64,000 nucleotides of DNA from Echiichthys vipera (Eukaryota > Chordata > Actinopteri > Perciformes > Trachinidae), in assembly GCA_963691815.1 (NCBI GenBank), contig OY829653.1, forward strand, positions 30,855,750 to 30,919,749, written 5' to 3'. Shown here in pieces: positions 41,027 through 54,255 of the stretch (position 1 is its first letter; the number at the start of each line of letters is the position of its first letter). Under the pieces are notes generated by a model, which was not told the DNA's origin, did not search any database, and saw only the letters and a program-made list of their open reading frames with translations. Position numbers and translations under genes: made by a program.

Positions 41027-41584
41027 TAACATAAGATTTTCATCTATTTAATTGTCTTTACGTTCCTATCTATCACAGAGTGAGTTAAAAAATTGTGATT
41101 GATCATGTGACCCACTAATGAAAGCACTTGTTGCCTTTCTGCTGAGTATGACGATATCTCTGTCTGTGGAGACATTCCCTCTCTAGATATAAATACGCCA
41201 CCATGTTAGTGACGCTTCTGACAGCTGTTGGTCTGTCGGCCCAGATCTTCACTAACAGTTATGCTGCATTCACTTGTAATCGGAAATCGGCAATTCCAAC
41301 TTCTGAGTCAGGCTTGTAGTAAAAACAGAAGTGTAAAAGGAACATGTGCGTGTGCGTGTGTGGATTTAAGAGGGGAACATATAGGGAACGGACTGGAGGT
41401 AGAGAGGTGAATGTGTTTCAATAAAGTTTACAAAGAACAAACAAATAAATAGTCAACACACACAGTGACCATGAATGTGACAAGATGGAGGCTCTGAAAG
41501 AACAGGCTCACCTGCAGTTACATCTTACTGCCACAGAGGCCGCTAGAAACAAGATATCTCAATTCTAATGGAGTATAACTTTAA
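41027..41584. mobile_element. TTAA-flanked MITE, copy B (left end lost)
   Basis: It aligns with copy A from AAGATTTTCATCTATTTAAT onward and ends GGAGTATAACT followed by TTAA (41581-41584). The first about 15 bases of the left end, with the inverted repeat, are missing. The central TG tract is short and interrupted (about 41344-41361), unlike copies A and C. The right arm is very close to that of copy A, including GACAAGATGGAGGCTCTGAA. Confidence 0.75.
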
Positions 41585-42086
41585 CATTACCATACAGTTC
41601 AAAGCAATTAACATCAAATGGATTACATAACCTATGATTTTATAGTCCTCCTTCGATATTGCTCTGTAGGGGCAATAGAAGAAGGAAGATATATATCATC
41701 AAGTCAAGTATGAAAAAAGGTCTATTTCAGTATGTATTCTTAGCTATTTATTTTAAACTATTTCTCCCAGCAGTGCTTGTTGGGAGCAGACTTGATTAGT
41801 TGATGGGATATGTCTTGAGAAGGTCTGACCTTCATGCTTGTCTTATATTACAAAGACAAAGAAAACGTTTCAACAACAAAATGTTGCCAGTCATTTTTAA
41901 AAATCTAAAAATTCTGGGGACCCATTCTCAACTTTCAGCAACCCACCATTTGGTTCTCTTCCAACCATTGTAAACCCATGTACTACATTCCCCAGCTTTC
42001 TACCACAGCCAAGATTTTCATGAGAAATACAGGCAGGACAGTGAGTGTCCACCTTCACCACTCACAGTTCATTCCTGCTCATCCCA

Positions 42087-42244
<158 letters not shown>

Positions 42245-42873
42245 GAGTGATTCCACTCCCTGTGTAGTTTTTCCCAGAGGAAGCTCTCCCAGCTCTGAGG
42301 AGATTCATTTAATTATCATGCAGATGCAGCTATAATCTCATATTTGTTTTTCTGTGTAAATCTTTTTAAACATGCCAATGTGTTAGCAGTTTAAAAAATA
42401 TTTTTTCATCCTCTCCTTCAAATCCTTGGCCTTGAAACTACAACAAAGAGTGTTAAACCACGGGTTGCAACCCTGTTTGGGCAGTCGTATTGTTTCTGGT
42501 TGGTATCCATATGACAAAAGTGTTGGTATGTTTTAATGATCCTGGGCCACATTGTGACAGCAGATTTATTCAATCGAGACCCTAGTCTGTCTTAAGTCTT
42601 AACAAGTTCACCGAACCACTTTGTTCTATGATGTCAGCCACAGGATGAGGTCTCTCACTGTCTCACTGACATGTCTTTTGTTTGGACAAGCTCTGCATTA
42701 CTTCATGTATAGTTAAAACTGAAAAGATAGCAAAAAATGTCAGAATTAACCTCATAGTGTCTCAAGTATTATACAGAATAAGGAAGTAAGAAGTGAATAT
42801 GTGACCTAAGCGTCTTGTTTTCATTATGTAAGCCTGTGCTCTCTGAAATGATTTTTTAATAATAATGTAGATA

Positions 42874-42942
42874 ATAAATAGATGTATATCACTATTGAAT
42901 TCATTGAAGGAATGTATTCGATAGTGATATACATCGATTTAT
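42874..42942. repeat. Short near-perfect inverted repeat (27-bp arms, 15-nt loop)
   Basis: The left arm AATAAATAGATGTATATCAC (and on to TTGAAT) and the right arm, ending GTGATATACATCGATTTATT, are complementary at about 25 of 27 positions around the loop TCATTGAAGGAATGT. It would fold as a stable hairpin in the pre-mRNA. It matches no miRNA I know. Confidence 0.75.
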
Positions 42943-43480
42943 TTGTCTCTCCTGTCGTTTGAGTAGTACTCAAGGAAACGCTTTTAACACAAACAGCATG
43001 AGAGTAGCTACAACAGGCAGGATTGTTCAACTAACTAACACACCAATCACTATAAAGTCACCTAACAAATCGAAATAAGCAGGTGGAGAGTTCCTTTGGA
43101 CATCATCCCTTGCCCTTGCCTGGGTCTGCAGCACAGTTAGGTCTTTTTCACAATGGGAATTTAACAACCAGTAATCTGCCGCTTCCCATAACCTGCACTT
43201 TTAGCACCCCATAAGGCTTTGGTTTGGTTTCCACTCACCAAAATGTCTTGGATATACAGTATGTCATTGAAAAGGCGGGACAAATATTGTCCATTTCACA
43301 AGCTGTTTGGTTGGTGAGGACAGCACCTGTCCAGCTTCCACCCTCTTACCAGCTCTCCAGTGCTGGGTGCGTCCTTTGGGACAGGTCAGCTGCCCCAGAA
43401 GAGGCACTCTCTGTTTGCTCCATACTTTTTGAAGCTGGGTACATTTGTCATGATCTTGTACATTGTGGTCACTCACACTA

Positions 43481-45103
43481 CAGTGCATCCGGAAAGTATT
43501 CACAGCGTTTCACTTTTTCCACATTTTATTACGTTACAGCCTTATTCCAATTTGTATTAAATTAATCTCTGTCCTCAAAATTCTACACATACTGCCCCAT
43601 CATGACCACGTGAAAAAAGTTCTCTTGAGAGTTTTGAAAATGTATTAAAATTAAAAAACAAAGAAATCATATTTACATAAGTATTCACAGCCTTTGCTTA
43701 ATACTTTGTAGAACCACCTTTGGCAGCCTCCACAACCTCAAGTCTTTTTGAATATGATGCCTCAAGCTTGGCACACCTCTCTTTAGGCAGTTTTGCCCAT
43801 TCTTCTTTGCAGTACCTATCAAGCTCTATCAGGTTGGATGGGAGACGTCTTTGCACAGCCATTTTCAGATCTCTCCAGAGATGTTCAATCGGATTCAAGT
43901 CTGGGCTCTGGCTGGGCCACTCCAGGACATTCACAGAGTGGTCCTGAAGCCACTCCTTTGCGATCTTGGCTGTGTGCTTGGGGTCGTTGTCCTGCTGAAA
44001 AATGAACCGTCGCCCTAGTCTGAGGTCAAGAGCACTCTGGAGCAGGTTTTCATCCAGGATGTCTCTGTACATTGCTGCATTCATCTTTCCCTCTATCCTT
44101 ACCAGTCTGCCAGTTCCTGCTGCTGAAAAACATCCCCATAGCAGGATGCTGCCACCACCAAGCTTGACTGTAGGGATGGTATTGGCCTCGTGATGAGCAG
44201 TGCCTGGTTTCCTCCAAACATGACACCTGGCATTCACACCAAAGAGTTCAAAAGTCTCATCAGACCAGATAATTTTGTTTCTCATGGTCTGAGAGTCCTT
44301 CAGGTGCCTTTTGGCAAATTCCAGATGGGCTCCCTTGTGCCTTTTACTAAGGAGGGGCTTTCGCCTGGCCACTCTGCCATACAGGCCTGATTGGTGGATT
44401 GCTGCAGAGATGGTTGTCCTTCTGCAAGGTTCTCCTCTCTCCACAGAGGAACGCTGGAGCTCTGACAGAGTGACCATCGGGTTCTTGGTCACTTCCCTGA
44501 CCAACGCCTTTCTCCCCCGATTGCTCAATTTAGAAGGCCGGCCAGCTCTAGGAAGAGTCCTGGTGGTTCCAAACTTCTTCCATTTACGAATGATGGAGGC
44601 CACTGTGCTCATTGGGACATTCAAAGCAGCAGATATTTTTCTGTATCCTTCCTCAGATTTGTACCTCGAGACAATTTTGTCTCTGAGGTCTACAGACAAT
44701 TCCTTTGACTTCATGCTTGGTGTCTGCGCTCTGACATGCAGTCAACTGTGGGACCTTATATAGACAGGTGTGTGCCTTTCCAAATCATGTCCAATCAACT
44801 GGATTTACCACAGGTGGACTCCATTTAAGCTGTAGAAACATCTCAAGGATGATCAGTGGAAACAGGATGCACCTGAGCTCAATTTTGAGCTTCATGGTAA
44901 AGGCTGTGAATACTTACGTAAATGTGATTTCTTTGTTTTTTAATTTTAATAAATTTTCAAAACTCTCAAGAAAACTTTTTTCACCTGGTCATAATGGGGC
45001 ATTATGTGTAGAATTTTGATGACAGAGATTAATTTAATCCAATTTGGAATAAGGCTGTAACGTAATAAAAGTGAAACGCTGTGAATACTTTCCGGATGCA
45101 CTG
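43481..45103 (-). mobile_element. Tc1-like transposon with IR/DR ends and open transposase
   Basis: The outer ends are CAGTGCATCCGGAAAGTATT and its inverted copy, flanked by TA on both sides (43479-43480 and 45104-45105). The total is 1,623 bp. Both arms are long (about 213 and 202 bp) and each carries an inner direct copy of the core AAGTATTCACAGCC (near 43679-43692 and 44902-44916), the IR/DR layout of Sleeping Beauty-type elements. The right arm lacks about 10 bp (TTCCACATTT) present in the left arm close to the outer repeat. The element belongs to a Tc1 group that is widespread in fish as I remember it. Confidence 0.93.
43698..44714 (-). CDS. Tc1-type transposase, open reading frame
   Basis: A 338-residue protein, close to the usual 340 for Tc1-like transposases, with a Met start (MKSKELSVDLRDKIV) and a normal C-terminus (AKGGSTKY). 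The N-terminal third is the paired-like DNA-binding part: helix-turn-helix with YRKISAALNVPMSTV at about 24-38, the GRP hinge motif at 58-60, and a second helix-turn-helix to about 120. The catalytic triad reads D152 (IIWSDETFELFG), D242 (FQQDNDPKHTA) and E277 (SPDLNPIEHLW), with 34 residues between the last two (DD34E). A glycine-rich box, KLGGGSILLWG, is at about 184-194. Relatives I remember have one more residue between DET and ELFG, so an in-frame loss beside the first catalytic Asp may weaken the enzyme. It is an intronic insertion antisense to VPS13B; expression is unknown. Confidence 0.93.
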   Translation of the reverse strand: MKSKELSVDLRDKIVSRYKSEEGYRKISAALNVPMSTVASIIRKWKKFGTTRTLPRAGRPSKLSNRGRKALVREVTKNPMVTLSELQRSSVERGEPCRRTTISAAIHQSGLYGRVARRKPLLSKRHKGAHLEFAKRHLKDSQTMRNKIIWSDETFELFGVNARCHVWRKPGTAHHEANTIPTVKLGGGSILLWGCFSAAGTGRLVRIEGKMNAAMYRDILDENLLQSALDLRLGRRFIFQQDNDPKHTAKIAKEWLQDHSVNVLEWPSQSPDLNPIEHLWRDLKMAVQRRLPSNLIELDRYCKEEWAKLPKERCAKLEASYSKRLEVVEAAKGGSTKY

Positions 45104-48100
45104 TACATATTATATGTGGTGTTTTCTGCACGGGGCAGAGCACTGCAGTAGGATACTAATCATTAAAGATTCCCCATCAAACACATATAAGTATTATTAT
45201 TATATTGTTTTAATGCACACATTGGAGGGTCTGACAGGATTGCATTTCACTGGTGTTGTATTGTGTAACATGTACACTACTAAAATAAGATTAGAACAAG
45301 CTTGTTACAGTTTATAAATGATCTTTTGACACATAGAAATCGAGAGAAATTGAACTGTGGAACTGACCTGACCAAAATTCTAATAATGGGGGAGCCCAGT
45401 TCTTGGTTGGTGCACGCAATAAATCAGGTGTCCTGACCTCCCTAAAACTGTTCATCAACCAGTCAGGCAGAAATCCACCTTGATGGGTGGCCAATTCAGG
45501 GCTAAAATGGGGCTAAATCCATAAGTTGTCTGCCTGGCTTAACCTGCTCGCTGTCTGATTCTCCTGAGTCAAAAGACAGGGAGGTGCAGGTGAAGAATCA
45601 GTGAGCTAGCCCAGGTTCAGCACCACAGACAGCACCTTAGTGTTGTACGACCATGCCCTCAGGAACAGCACTGGGCTACATTGTGATCGGTGACAGTGAA
45701 ACCTACAGGTCACATGACACCCTGCCAGCCAGGCAGAGGTGGTGACAGACACTAATACACATGCGTTACCGGCACCCAAGTTTTAAGCAGGAAAAACTTT
45801 TTGTAGTACATTGTGTAGATCACATTGTGGTGATGTGTTTTCTACATTTGCCTGGGCCACTATACCACTCTGTGGTTAGAGGTAGCTGAATAGGGCCAAC
45901 CCATGCTGCATATGTTCTTTAGGAGGAGAGCTTGTGGTTTCATTGTAGTGAACCAATCCTCTCTGTGGTGAAGTGTTACATTGCACTATGCATGGCATTG
46001 TCAAACCAGTGGAGACATCAGTTGCATCCATGTTGTCTCAGTTAGACTGTAGTCTGCCTACGGTTGCTGGTAGTGATGGTCAGGGTCCGGGTGACTGAGG
46101 TGTTCTTTTTCTAGTCAGCCTGTGATCAAGAACATACATCCTTTTGTGCACTCGCATGTAGAGTATGTGTGTTCATTTATGTGTGTGTCTAAACAGATGT
46201 TTTTTTGCATGGTATGTGTAAGCCCTGCAGTGGACTGCTTTACTGTTGTTTGCAGTGTAAGCTGGGATAGGCTACAATGTCATGGTCAGGAATAAGCCAT
46301 CGAAAGGATGGCTGTAAATGTTGAGGGTGAAACAATGTATGCCTCTGTCTCTACTGTATGTGTGTGCAGTATATTGTATGGATGCAGCAAGTTACAACAG
46401 TTTCCCTCTGTTGTTTGTCTACAGCAGCCTAGGGCAAGTCTTTGTTTTTTTGTGTTTGTAGACTAGACAAGGTCTCTGTCCTTCCAAGGGTCCTCGACCA
46501 CTGACTCCTTCATCCCCCGACCATGTGGTTTACAAACCTCTCTCCTCTCAGACAGTACTCCTTTTGTCAGCTCCCTTCATTTGGTGCAAACACTTGCTGC
46601 GTCTGCGTCTCCTGGAACCCTTGAGGCCTTGGATGTCTGAGATGCCTTGGTAGAAACCAGAGGGAGAACTATGGAACAATGTTAGTCAAGCATAAACCTC
46701 TTAACGTCTCCTCTGTCAACCACGGACCCACACAATGCCTTCTCTCTGTACCTTCTTCCAACTCTCCAACCGCTTCTTAGACTTGCAAATCTGGGCTTTG
46801 ATGTTGCACTGCCTTGCTTCTTTTGTCAGAGAGAGGGAGCCAAGGAGGAGAGCAGCATTGCAGACAGCTGCTAAAGCCACCATAATTCCCTCATGTTACA
46901 TGGGTTAGCCCTCACTGCCCTGGCAAGGATGCTGTTGTGTCTCTCTGTTCTCTCTTTAACTCATTTACGCCCTTTTTTTCTCGCTCACTGCAGTTCAACT
47001 TTGTCTACCAATTTTTTCCATACTCATCGTTTCTAGAGGACAAAGTAATCCATATTCTTTTGTTTTGTTGTCTGTGTATAAACCTGTTTCTCATTTGTTA
47101 GGTGGCTGGCTAGCTCCCTGGTCCCAAAGTTATTTCACCAGACAAAACAGGCCTCTGTTTCACAAACCTCTGTTCTCATCTACGCCCATGACATTAAATA
47201 AGACAGGCAGAACACATACTTGTTAGACTTTTTTGAACCTTTGCTATATGAACTTGAATTCACATCATTTTCAAACTTCCAAAAATGTTCAAGCTTCGAA
47301 AAGTTTAATTTAGATGTAAAGCTTTAGATCAGCCATCTCAGACCCGCTGCACCCTGTTTGGGCTTGTTATGGAGACTAGTGTGCAAAGACACTGGTGCTG
47401 TTTATACCTCTGACTGCTCTATGTCTCTGAGTCTCAAATCTCCTATTATAGGCTGAGTGAGACGGAATGAAGGAATGGTAGTAATGGGTAGACAACCAAT
47501 GACCGCTGTAGCTTTGTCAGTCCGTCTGTACTGCATACAGGACGTCTGATTACATCTCCACTGCGGACAGACACTTAACTTGTTTTCTGTGCACCCAAGC
47601 ACATTCCTGCTAGGAGACAATAGACAGATAGTGGTTTCAGTGGCAGGAGTGACTCGTTGTGTCTTCAGGAGGACAGGGGTTGCAACACATTTGGTTGTTT
47701 GGTGTGCATTTATAAAAGAGGGGGCTTTGTGTCTATCCAACTCTATGTGTCTGTTCAAATTCAAAGAAGCTTCATTGACATGTGAAATGTTAACATTTCC
47801 AAAAGCAAAATGAGGCAAACAAAAATGTACACACAATATGTAAAGATCTACTAGAATTTAGTGTTAACAGAGCTGTGCAATATTGTAATTAAATATTGTA
47901 ATAGGTAAATAGATTGACTTTAAAATGATAATAACAGCATATTTTTTTTATTTTTCTCTTATAAATGATATAGGCCTATATATAAACCGATAAGTAAAGA
48001 TGATTTAAAAATAGAAAAAATATTCAAATAAGTGAGAACTGTGCAAACACTGGCTTTATTTTAGGAAATGTATTTGAAGGTATCTGTTGTGTATGTATGC

Positions 48101-48317
48101 ACGCACAGTATGTCTATATACAGAGGTCAGCACAGTGCAGATGGTCATTGCGGGAATGGTTCACAGTCTTTATGGTGCTTTTATTCTGTTGAACATCCTT
48201 TTCTCGTCACAACAGCTCACAAATCTTGCTGCTATGTTTGCACATTGCTGCATTTCACTCAGCAGGTATGGAATTTTTTACCCCTGCACATCAGTGACAG
48301 CTTTGGCCAGAGGCATA

Positions 48318-48842
48318 ATGTTTTCAGGTCGTCCGTATGTAAGTCCGTATGTATCTCAGGAACCCCTGGAGGGAATGTCTTCAAATGTGGCACAATTATT
48401 CATTTGGATTCAAGGATGAACAGATTAGATATTAAACGTCAAAGGTGTGACCTCACAAAATGTATTTTTGTCGATAACTCAAAAAATCGTAATCTAATAA
48501 TGTCAACATTTCAAACAAATGTGTAACAGGATAAAATGATGAAGCGATGACCTTTTCTATCCAAAAGGTCCAAAGTCAACTTCACTGTGATAGCATAATG
48601 TTTCATTACTCAGGAACAGAAGGGGAGACATTTGGTCAGATACTGAATTGGTGACACAAATCTTGAAACTGATTCTGTGTAGAGAGATGTGTGTGAAGCA
48701 TCCAGGTTTCACCAAAAATAGACTTAATAACTTTTATTTAATGCCTTCAAAGTCTTCACTACATATATTATGTAAGCCTGGACAGACATGGATGTAGATT
48801 GCAACTTGACTGGTTGTGGAGGTATACAACCACAATGCGGTA
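48318..48842 (+). repeat. Dispersed repeat, copy 1
   Basis: It shares a long series of motifs in the same order with 57717-58173: CACAAAATGTATTTTTGTCG, ACAAATGTGTAACAGGATAA, GTCAACTTCACTGTGATAGC, TAATGTTTCATTACTC and GCAACTTGACTGG. The copy ends with GGTAATTCTAG (GCGATAATTCTAG in copy 2). There is no open frame and no inverted ends. The class is unknown. Confidence 0.7.
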
Positions 48843-51350
48843 ATTCTAGTTTGTTGTTATGTTTCCAAAATATTTTTTGGGTTGGTATTCTGTGGGAAGT
48901 ATGTTCCTGATGTCTACAGCTGGCAGGTAGTTTGAAAGTGCAGCTCGGTTTCCACCTTGTGTTGTGTAAAGTGGGTGCACAGTCTTTCCGCTTAAGTTCA
49001 TCTACGCTTGACACCCACATTATCAAAGAAGACACTTGAGTGTTTGCCATCCGAATGAGGTAATGGCTCTGCGTTTACCAGGAGATTAGTAGTCATTGCT
49101 TTGGTTATGACTCAATGATATCTTACTGTCTTGGAAACTTTGTTGCTAATGATTTTCTCTCAGGACAGGATTAAGCAATGGCCCAGGCAGTAGACATGAC
49201 ATCGTACCCACCATGGAATTTGGTTGGTTGATTGACTATAACTTACAGTTTTGGTGGGTGATGGTTCTTTGAAGTTTACACCATTTCTGAATGTGTCAGC
49301 CCCATGTTTGGGTTCTGCACTGAGTTTCCATAGCGACTGGGAAATCTGGGTGATGGAGTTTCAAAAGGTCCATGTGGTACTGATCTTGCGATAAGACAAT
49401 ACATGGTTTCTACATGATGTGTGTGGATTTAACATCATCATTCCGACCCCCTGATATTCGGTGAAGGAGACAGGTGTTCCTTGTTATGTTTAGGTTAGTC
49501 ACAATATCAGCAGACTGCTTGATTTGAAAACATATGTCAAAGCGTCATCATGTTCCCAGCAATACCTGCAGGCACTAAGTTGTTTAAGCAATTGGATTGT
49601 GGCAAAGCCAGTAAACACAGTGGTAATGTGGTGACATACAAACTATATCAAACTACAGCTTTCATCAATGCTGTGTTTGACCGCTACAAGGCAACTAATC
49701 ACTGTGATGATGTGGCCCTGGTGTCTGACTGTGGGCATGAGATCAAAGAAGAAGTGGATTCAGTTCAAGCAGGAATGGAAAATCCTATTGTCAAATCTCT
49801 CAGATGACTCATCATTTGTAGCTTGAATATATTAGTGTATTTGGACAAACCTTTATGATGATACAAGGCTTGGATGTACTCTCAAACTAAATAACTTGTT
49901 GTCAGTTCATTTCTAAAGAACTGGGATGAATAAATATGGGTTGACTATATTAATGAGTGGAAAATATGTTTGACTAAAGCCTTCTACTGATATGTCAATA
50001 CCACCGGTCAAGTTACAAATTCTTTGGATAAGTGCTTGTATTTTGTTAATGCCAGAGCTTGTGGCCAGAGTTGTTATTGGAAAAAGCAACAGTTTGACAT
50101 GACCCTGGTCAAATCTTGCTCACTATCAGAGAAACAGATAACAGACAATATCACAATACAATGCAGTCACAGAAGGAAAATGCTTTTTATATTGTTACAT
50201 CCAATTACTCAGTTTATTAATCCCCATGCTGATCACTCTGGTACCAAAGCTTGTAGCCCAGAAATGTGCTGGAAGATAAGTGTCAACCATCAGCCAGCCA
50301 TAATCACAATCTTTCCTTTGGGATTTAAGAGAAATGAGGAGAGATTGAGGTTGAGATTTCACATTTCTTTCACACTCAATACCCAACTTTGGTATAGCAT
50401 AATATGACAGATGGCTTATTAGTTGGTTTTCATCTCAGCGCCAGTGTTTGAGGGTGAGTGTAGGCGTTTTTAAAAGGATTTATTTGGAAATGAAATAAAA
50501 ACTTAATTAGCATCTGAGATTACAAACTGAGGGCTGGTTTTGCTCAAAATGATGTTTTTCTTGAGATACTAGGAGAAGGAAATTACTTTTTACACAGTAC
50601 CACTTGCTTCAGTCCAATTTTGTTTGTCACCTTGGCATGCTGGCCTTGTCAAGTCATTATAGAGCACAGGGAGCTCTGGGCTTCACTCTCATGTAAGGCC
50701 CTTGGGGGGTATTTCATCATTTTGGTTCTTGAGGTTAGAGATCCTCGAATTAGAAAGCAGATGTGATTATGGTTTCTTGACATGCCTGGGGGCACCACAA
50801 GTAAAATGAAAAAAAAAGAGTAAAAACATGAAATCTTGTATATAAGTTTCAAAAGTGAGTGCAATACACAGTTTAAATGTTCCATACAAAATGATTCATA
50901 AAATAATCCTTAGCTTCTACATCAGGGATAAAGGAAAGGTTCACATTGTTCTATCTGTTTTGAAACAATACTGACATGCCCGTACAGTATGTCATGGGTT
51001 ATTGGTTGCTGAAATTGTTCCTCCCGCACATACTGGCTGCAAAGAAACCCTCTTCTAATGCCAAGTTCAACTACAAGACTTTTCAAAGTCATCGGTTTGC
51101 TGCTCTGTTCAAACTACACAACTTGCTGTCTTGTGTCGGGAGACTTGAAGTTGTTGTGGTTTTCACACTACCAGCACTGACAGCCACAAGGAGCCACCAA
51201 CTGAAAGATCTTTCACCAGGAGGAATCCCCAATGTGTGTGACTGGTCTTCAAACTGGAGCACTTGCTCTCATATTTAATATCGCCGCTAATGAGTTTACA
51301 GTTGAAAGCTCAGTGGGAGCTTTGCATGTCGGTATTAAACAGAAGCTGGG

Positions 51351-51540
51351 CTTCACCTCGCTGCTTCGCCTCGCTGCTTCGCCTCGCTGCTTCGCCTCGC
51401 TGCTTCGCCTCGCTGCTTCGCCTCGCTGCTTCGCCTCGCTGCTTCGCCTCGCTGCTTCGCCTCGCTGCTTCACCTCGCTGCTTCACCTCGCTGCTTCACC
51501 TCGCGTCTTCACCTCGCTGCTTCACCTCACTGCTTGACCT
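51351..51540. repeat. 13-bp minisatellite, about 14 units
   Basis: The unit is CTGCTTCGCCTCG. Eight identical G-type units (51361-51464) are followed by about five units with A in place of G (CTGCTTCACCTCG) and slight variants. Because 13 is not a multiple of three and the unit has no stop in any + frame, all three + frames stay open. The resulting Ala/Ser/Leu/Arg-rich frames are spurious. Confidence 0.95.
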
Positions 51541-53833
51541 TGAGTGTGTCCTTGAGGCACCAGCTCGCCTCTTTGAAAAATTTCACACACTGTGCTTAAG
51601 CTCAGACCAGGGCTGCTGTCAGGGAGCTCCAAAAGTGTAACCTGACTCCGCCAGATGGATTTATTCTCATTTGCTCTGCATATCCATCTGGGTACTCTGG
51701 TTTGGAGATCTTTTGGGAATGGGCGAAAATACTGGTTGCTGATTGGATAAACCATCCTTCTATCACCAGCATACGGGCCAAATCAACTAATCAGATCAAC
51801 AAAGCGTATGACGTACTAACAGCATGGAGGCAAAGCTCAGAAAGGAAACAACATGTGTCTAAAGGATATTTTCCGTTGGTGTAACGTGAATTTACGGATC
51901 AAAGGCCCGATTTCAGGAGCCCGGTCCATATTCAACAGAAGGATCCAGAGAACAAAGAGTTAGTGAGCTGCTTGCTCCATAGCTGCTCATCTCATCTGTG
52001 GAAGCCTCCATGTTGTTTACACTGAACAGTCGCTTCTCGTTTCGTCACTTAAATCCACCTCAAAACCAACACCGATTGGTTCGGTCACTTGTCAAACTTC
52101 TGCAAATTTTCTCCACTGCACGTTACCAGACTGATCTGAGAGTAAAATACAATGGAGCTCAGACATCAGGATAGGCTCTTGAGGCTACCAAAATCTCTCT
52201 TCAAAATCAGGTCTAAAGTCAGATAGTAGGCATAAAGCAACTAATAATCTTTCAGTGTACATATGGGCATTGGAGTACTGTTTTGAGAACACTGTGAAAC
52301 CTATTCTTTAATTCATTAAGATTGTTATACAGATAAAGCCTCATCTTTCTACAAAGCTGTTTCTATTGCTGAAGTTTTCCAGTCAGTTGAATACTGTTAG
52401 TGCAAGGCCAGGTTTAATCCATGTGAATAAAAACCCCACATGTGGCTGACTGGCTTTTCTCAGTGTCACAACAGTTGGATAAGTCACAAAGAGGCAAAAC
52501 AACTTCTTATTTTTCATTCTTCTTGTCCTACGTGTCCAGTTCATCTGTGTCACTGCTGTTTTTCTTTTTCTTCCACTGCTTGAGTCAGAGCAATGATGAA
52601 TTAAATCAAGAGCGTCAGAGGCTGTTTGAAGTTTGAGGAGAGACATTATTATGACTTCTCCCTTAAAGGTCAAGTTGAGCCACAGTCAGAGGGGGGGGCA
52701 AAGGGGCTTAAGGAGCGAGAAGTGTTGAAATAACAAATGGGTCCTTGCAGATGGTGCTGAGGCACGGCAGAGTGGCTTCACCACCACAACATTTTGACCA
52801 TAATTAACAACAAAGCAGTATCCATCAAATCTTAAAGACAGGGGCTGATACTAAGAAATGAAAGAAGGTTTTGAAGTTGAATGCAAATTAAAAGGTTTCA
52901 ATCTTATCCAGTAACAGGTCACTTAAAGAGAGAGAAGGAGAAGAATGGCAAAAAAAAAACACATTACAGTTATTTTCAAAGTTTTCTTCAAACCGCCATG
53001 ATCTTAACTGGTCTTGATTATGATGTTAGTGCTCCTTTAGGGAATCATCTAGTGGTTCTCCACCCTTAGGCTTAACCTTAACCTCTGCCACCTGGCTGTT
53101 TTGCACCAGTCTGCCACTTTCCCTGTGAGCAGGCCCACTGAGCAGGAGATCTGAGAAATTATGTCATTTCCACTCAGCCGACAAGGAGAAGGGATGATCT
53201 TGAATAAAGTGAATTCAGGCTTTGATTAAGAATGTTATTGTAAAGAAATCTGCCTTCAAACAGTGAGGAAAGACTGCAGCGGAGAGAAACATAGGAGGTT
53301 TTGACCAGGGTCCCCCATGCTCTTTGACCTCAGTAGTAATTTGTTTTCCTTTCATCAGATTGGCTAAATGTTCGGCACACTGAGGCGACAAGCCAACGTG
53401 TAAATCTTCAAAAAGGCCTTTCAATGTTCCACTCTAGTCGCCACTCCTCTGGGGGAGTATTGAACCCCCATGTCTCCCCTGCCTTTCTAGACTCTCTCGC
53501 TCAGGTCCATTCTTTGTCTTTCTCACATTCTCTCTCCTCCCTTTCTAACTGTTACAGGTTTGTAAGTTATGTTGGCAGCTGGGCTGACAGAGAGAGTAAA
53601 GTTAGGTGGAAGGTCAGCTACGTCACCTCAGGAGAGGAGACGACTTTAGATCTCCCTACGTATTTATGATTCTGCTCCTGTATTGTGACCATCATCTCAC
53701 TCACATTGTTTGACAAATGAGTTTCCTTGTCATGTAGCACTCCATGGATGGGTGTGTATGACCTCAATGTACCACAGATGTTCTGTATATGGATGGACAT
53801 GTGACTAGCTCAATTTTTTCTTTTGTACTGCAT

Positions 53834-54022
<189 letters not shown>

Positions 54023-54109
54023 AGATGGGTGGCATGTAGCAAAAGCTACAGCAATATGCACATTATTTAAAACTGAGTTAATGTTTTGCACTCACATACT
54101 AATATTAAA

Positions 54110-54255
54110 ATTATGTTCAAAAAGCACCTCAAAACATTTATTTTCACCAAGTCCTTTGACCCCTAAACCCCCCCCCCCCCCCCCCCCAATTGTTAAGCAA
54201 CCTTGGGTACCATGAAAGGCGCTATATAAGTCTAAGTTATTATTATTATTATTAA
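54110..54255 (+). mobile_element. LINE 3'-end relic with poly-C run
   Basis: The frame FKKHLKTFIFTKSFD is typical of the C-terminus of fish non-LTR reverse transcriptases. It is followed by a C run of about 20 (54168-54187) and the 3' tail CCTTGGGTACCATGAAAGGC with GCTATATAAGTCTAAGTTAT and ATT repeats. Only the last part of the element is present. Confidence 0.6.

Noticed and set aside
47402..47836. 144-codon minus-strand frame
   Set aside because: No domain, no splice or promoter context, composition like the surrounding intron; taken as chance.
51351..51540. CRISPR-like repeated array
   Set aside because: Units are directly joined 13-bp repeats without spacers, in a vertebrate intron; it is a minisatellite.
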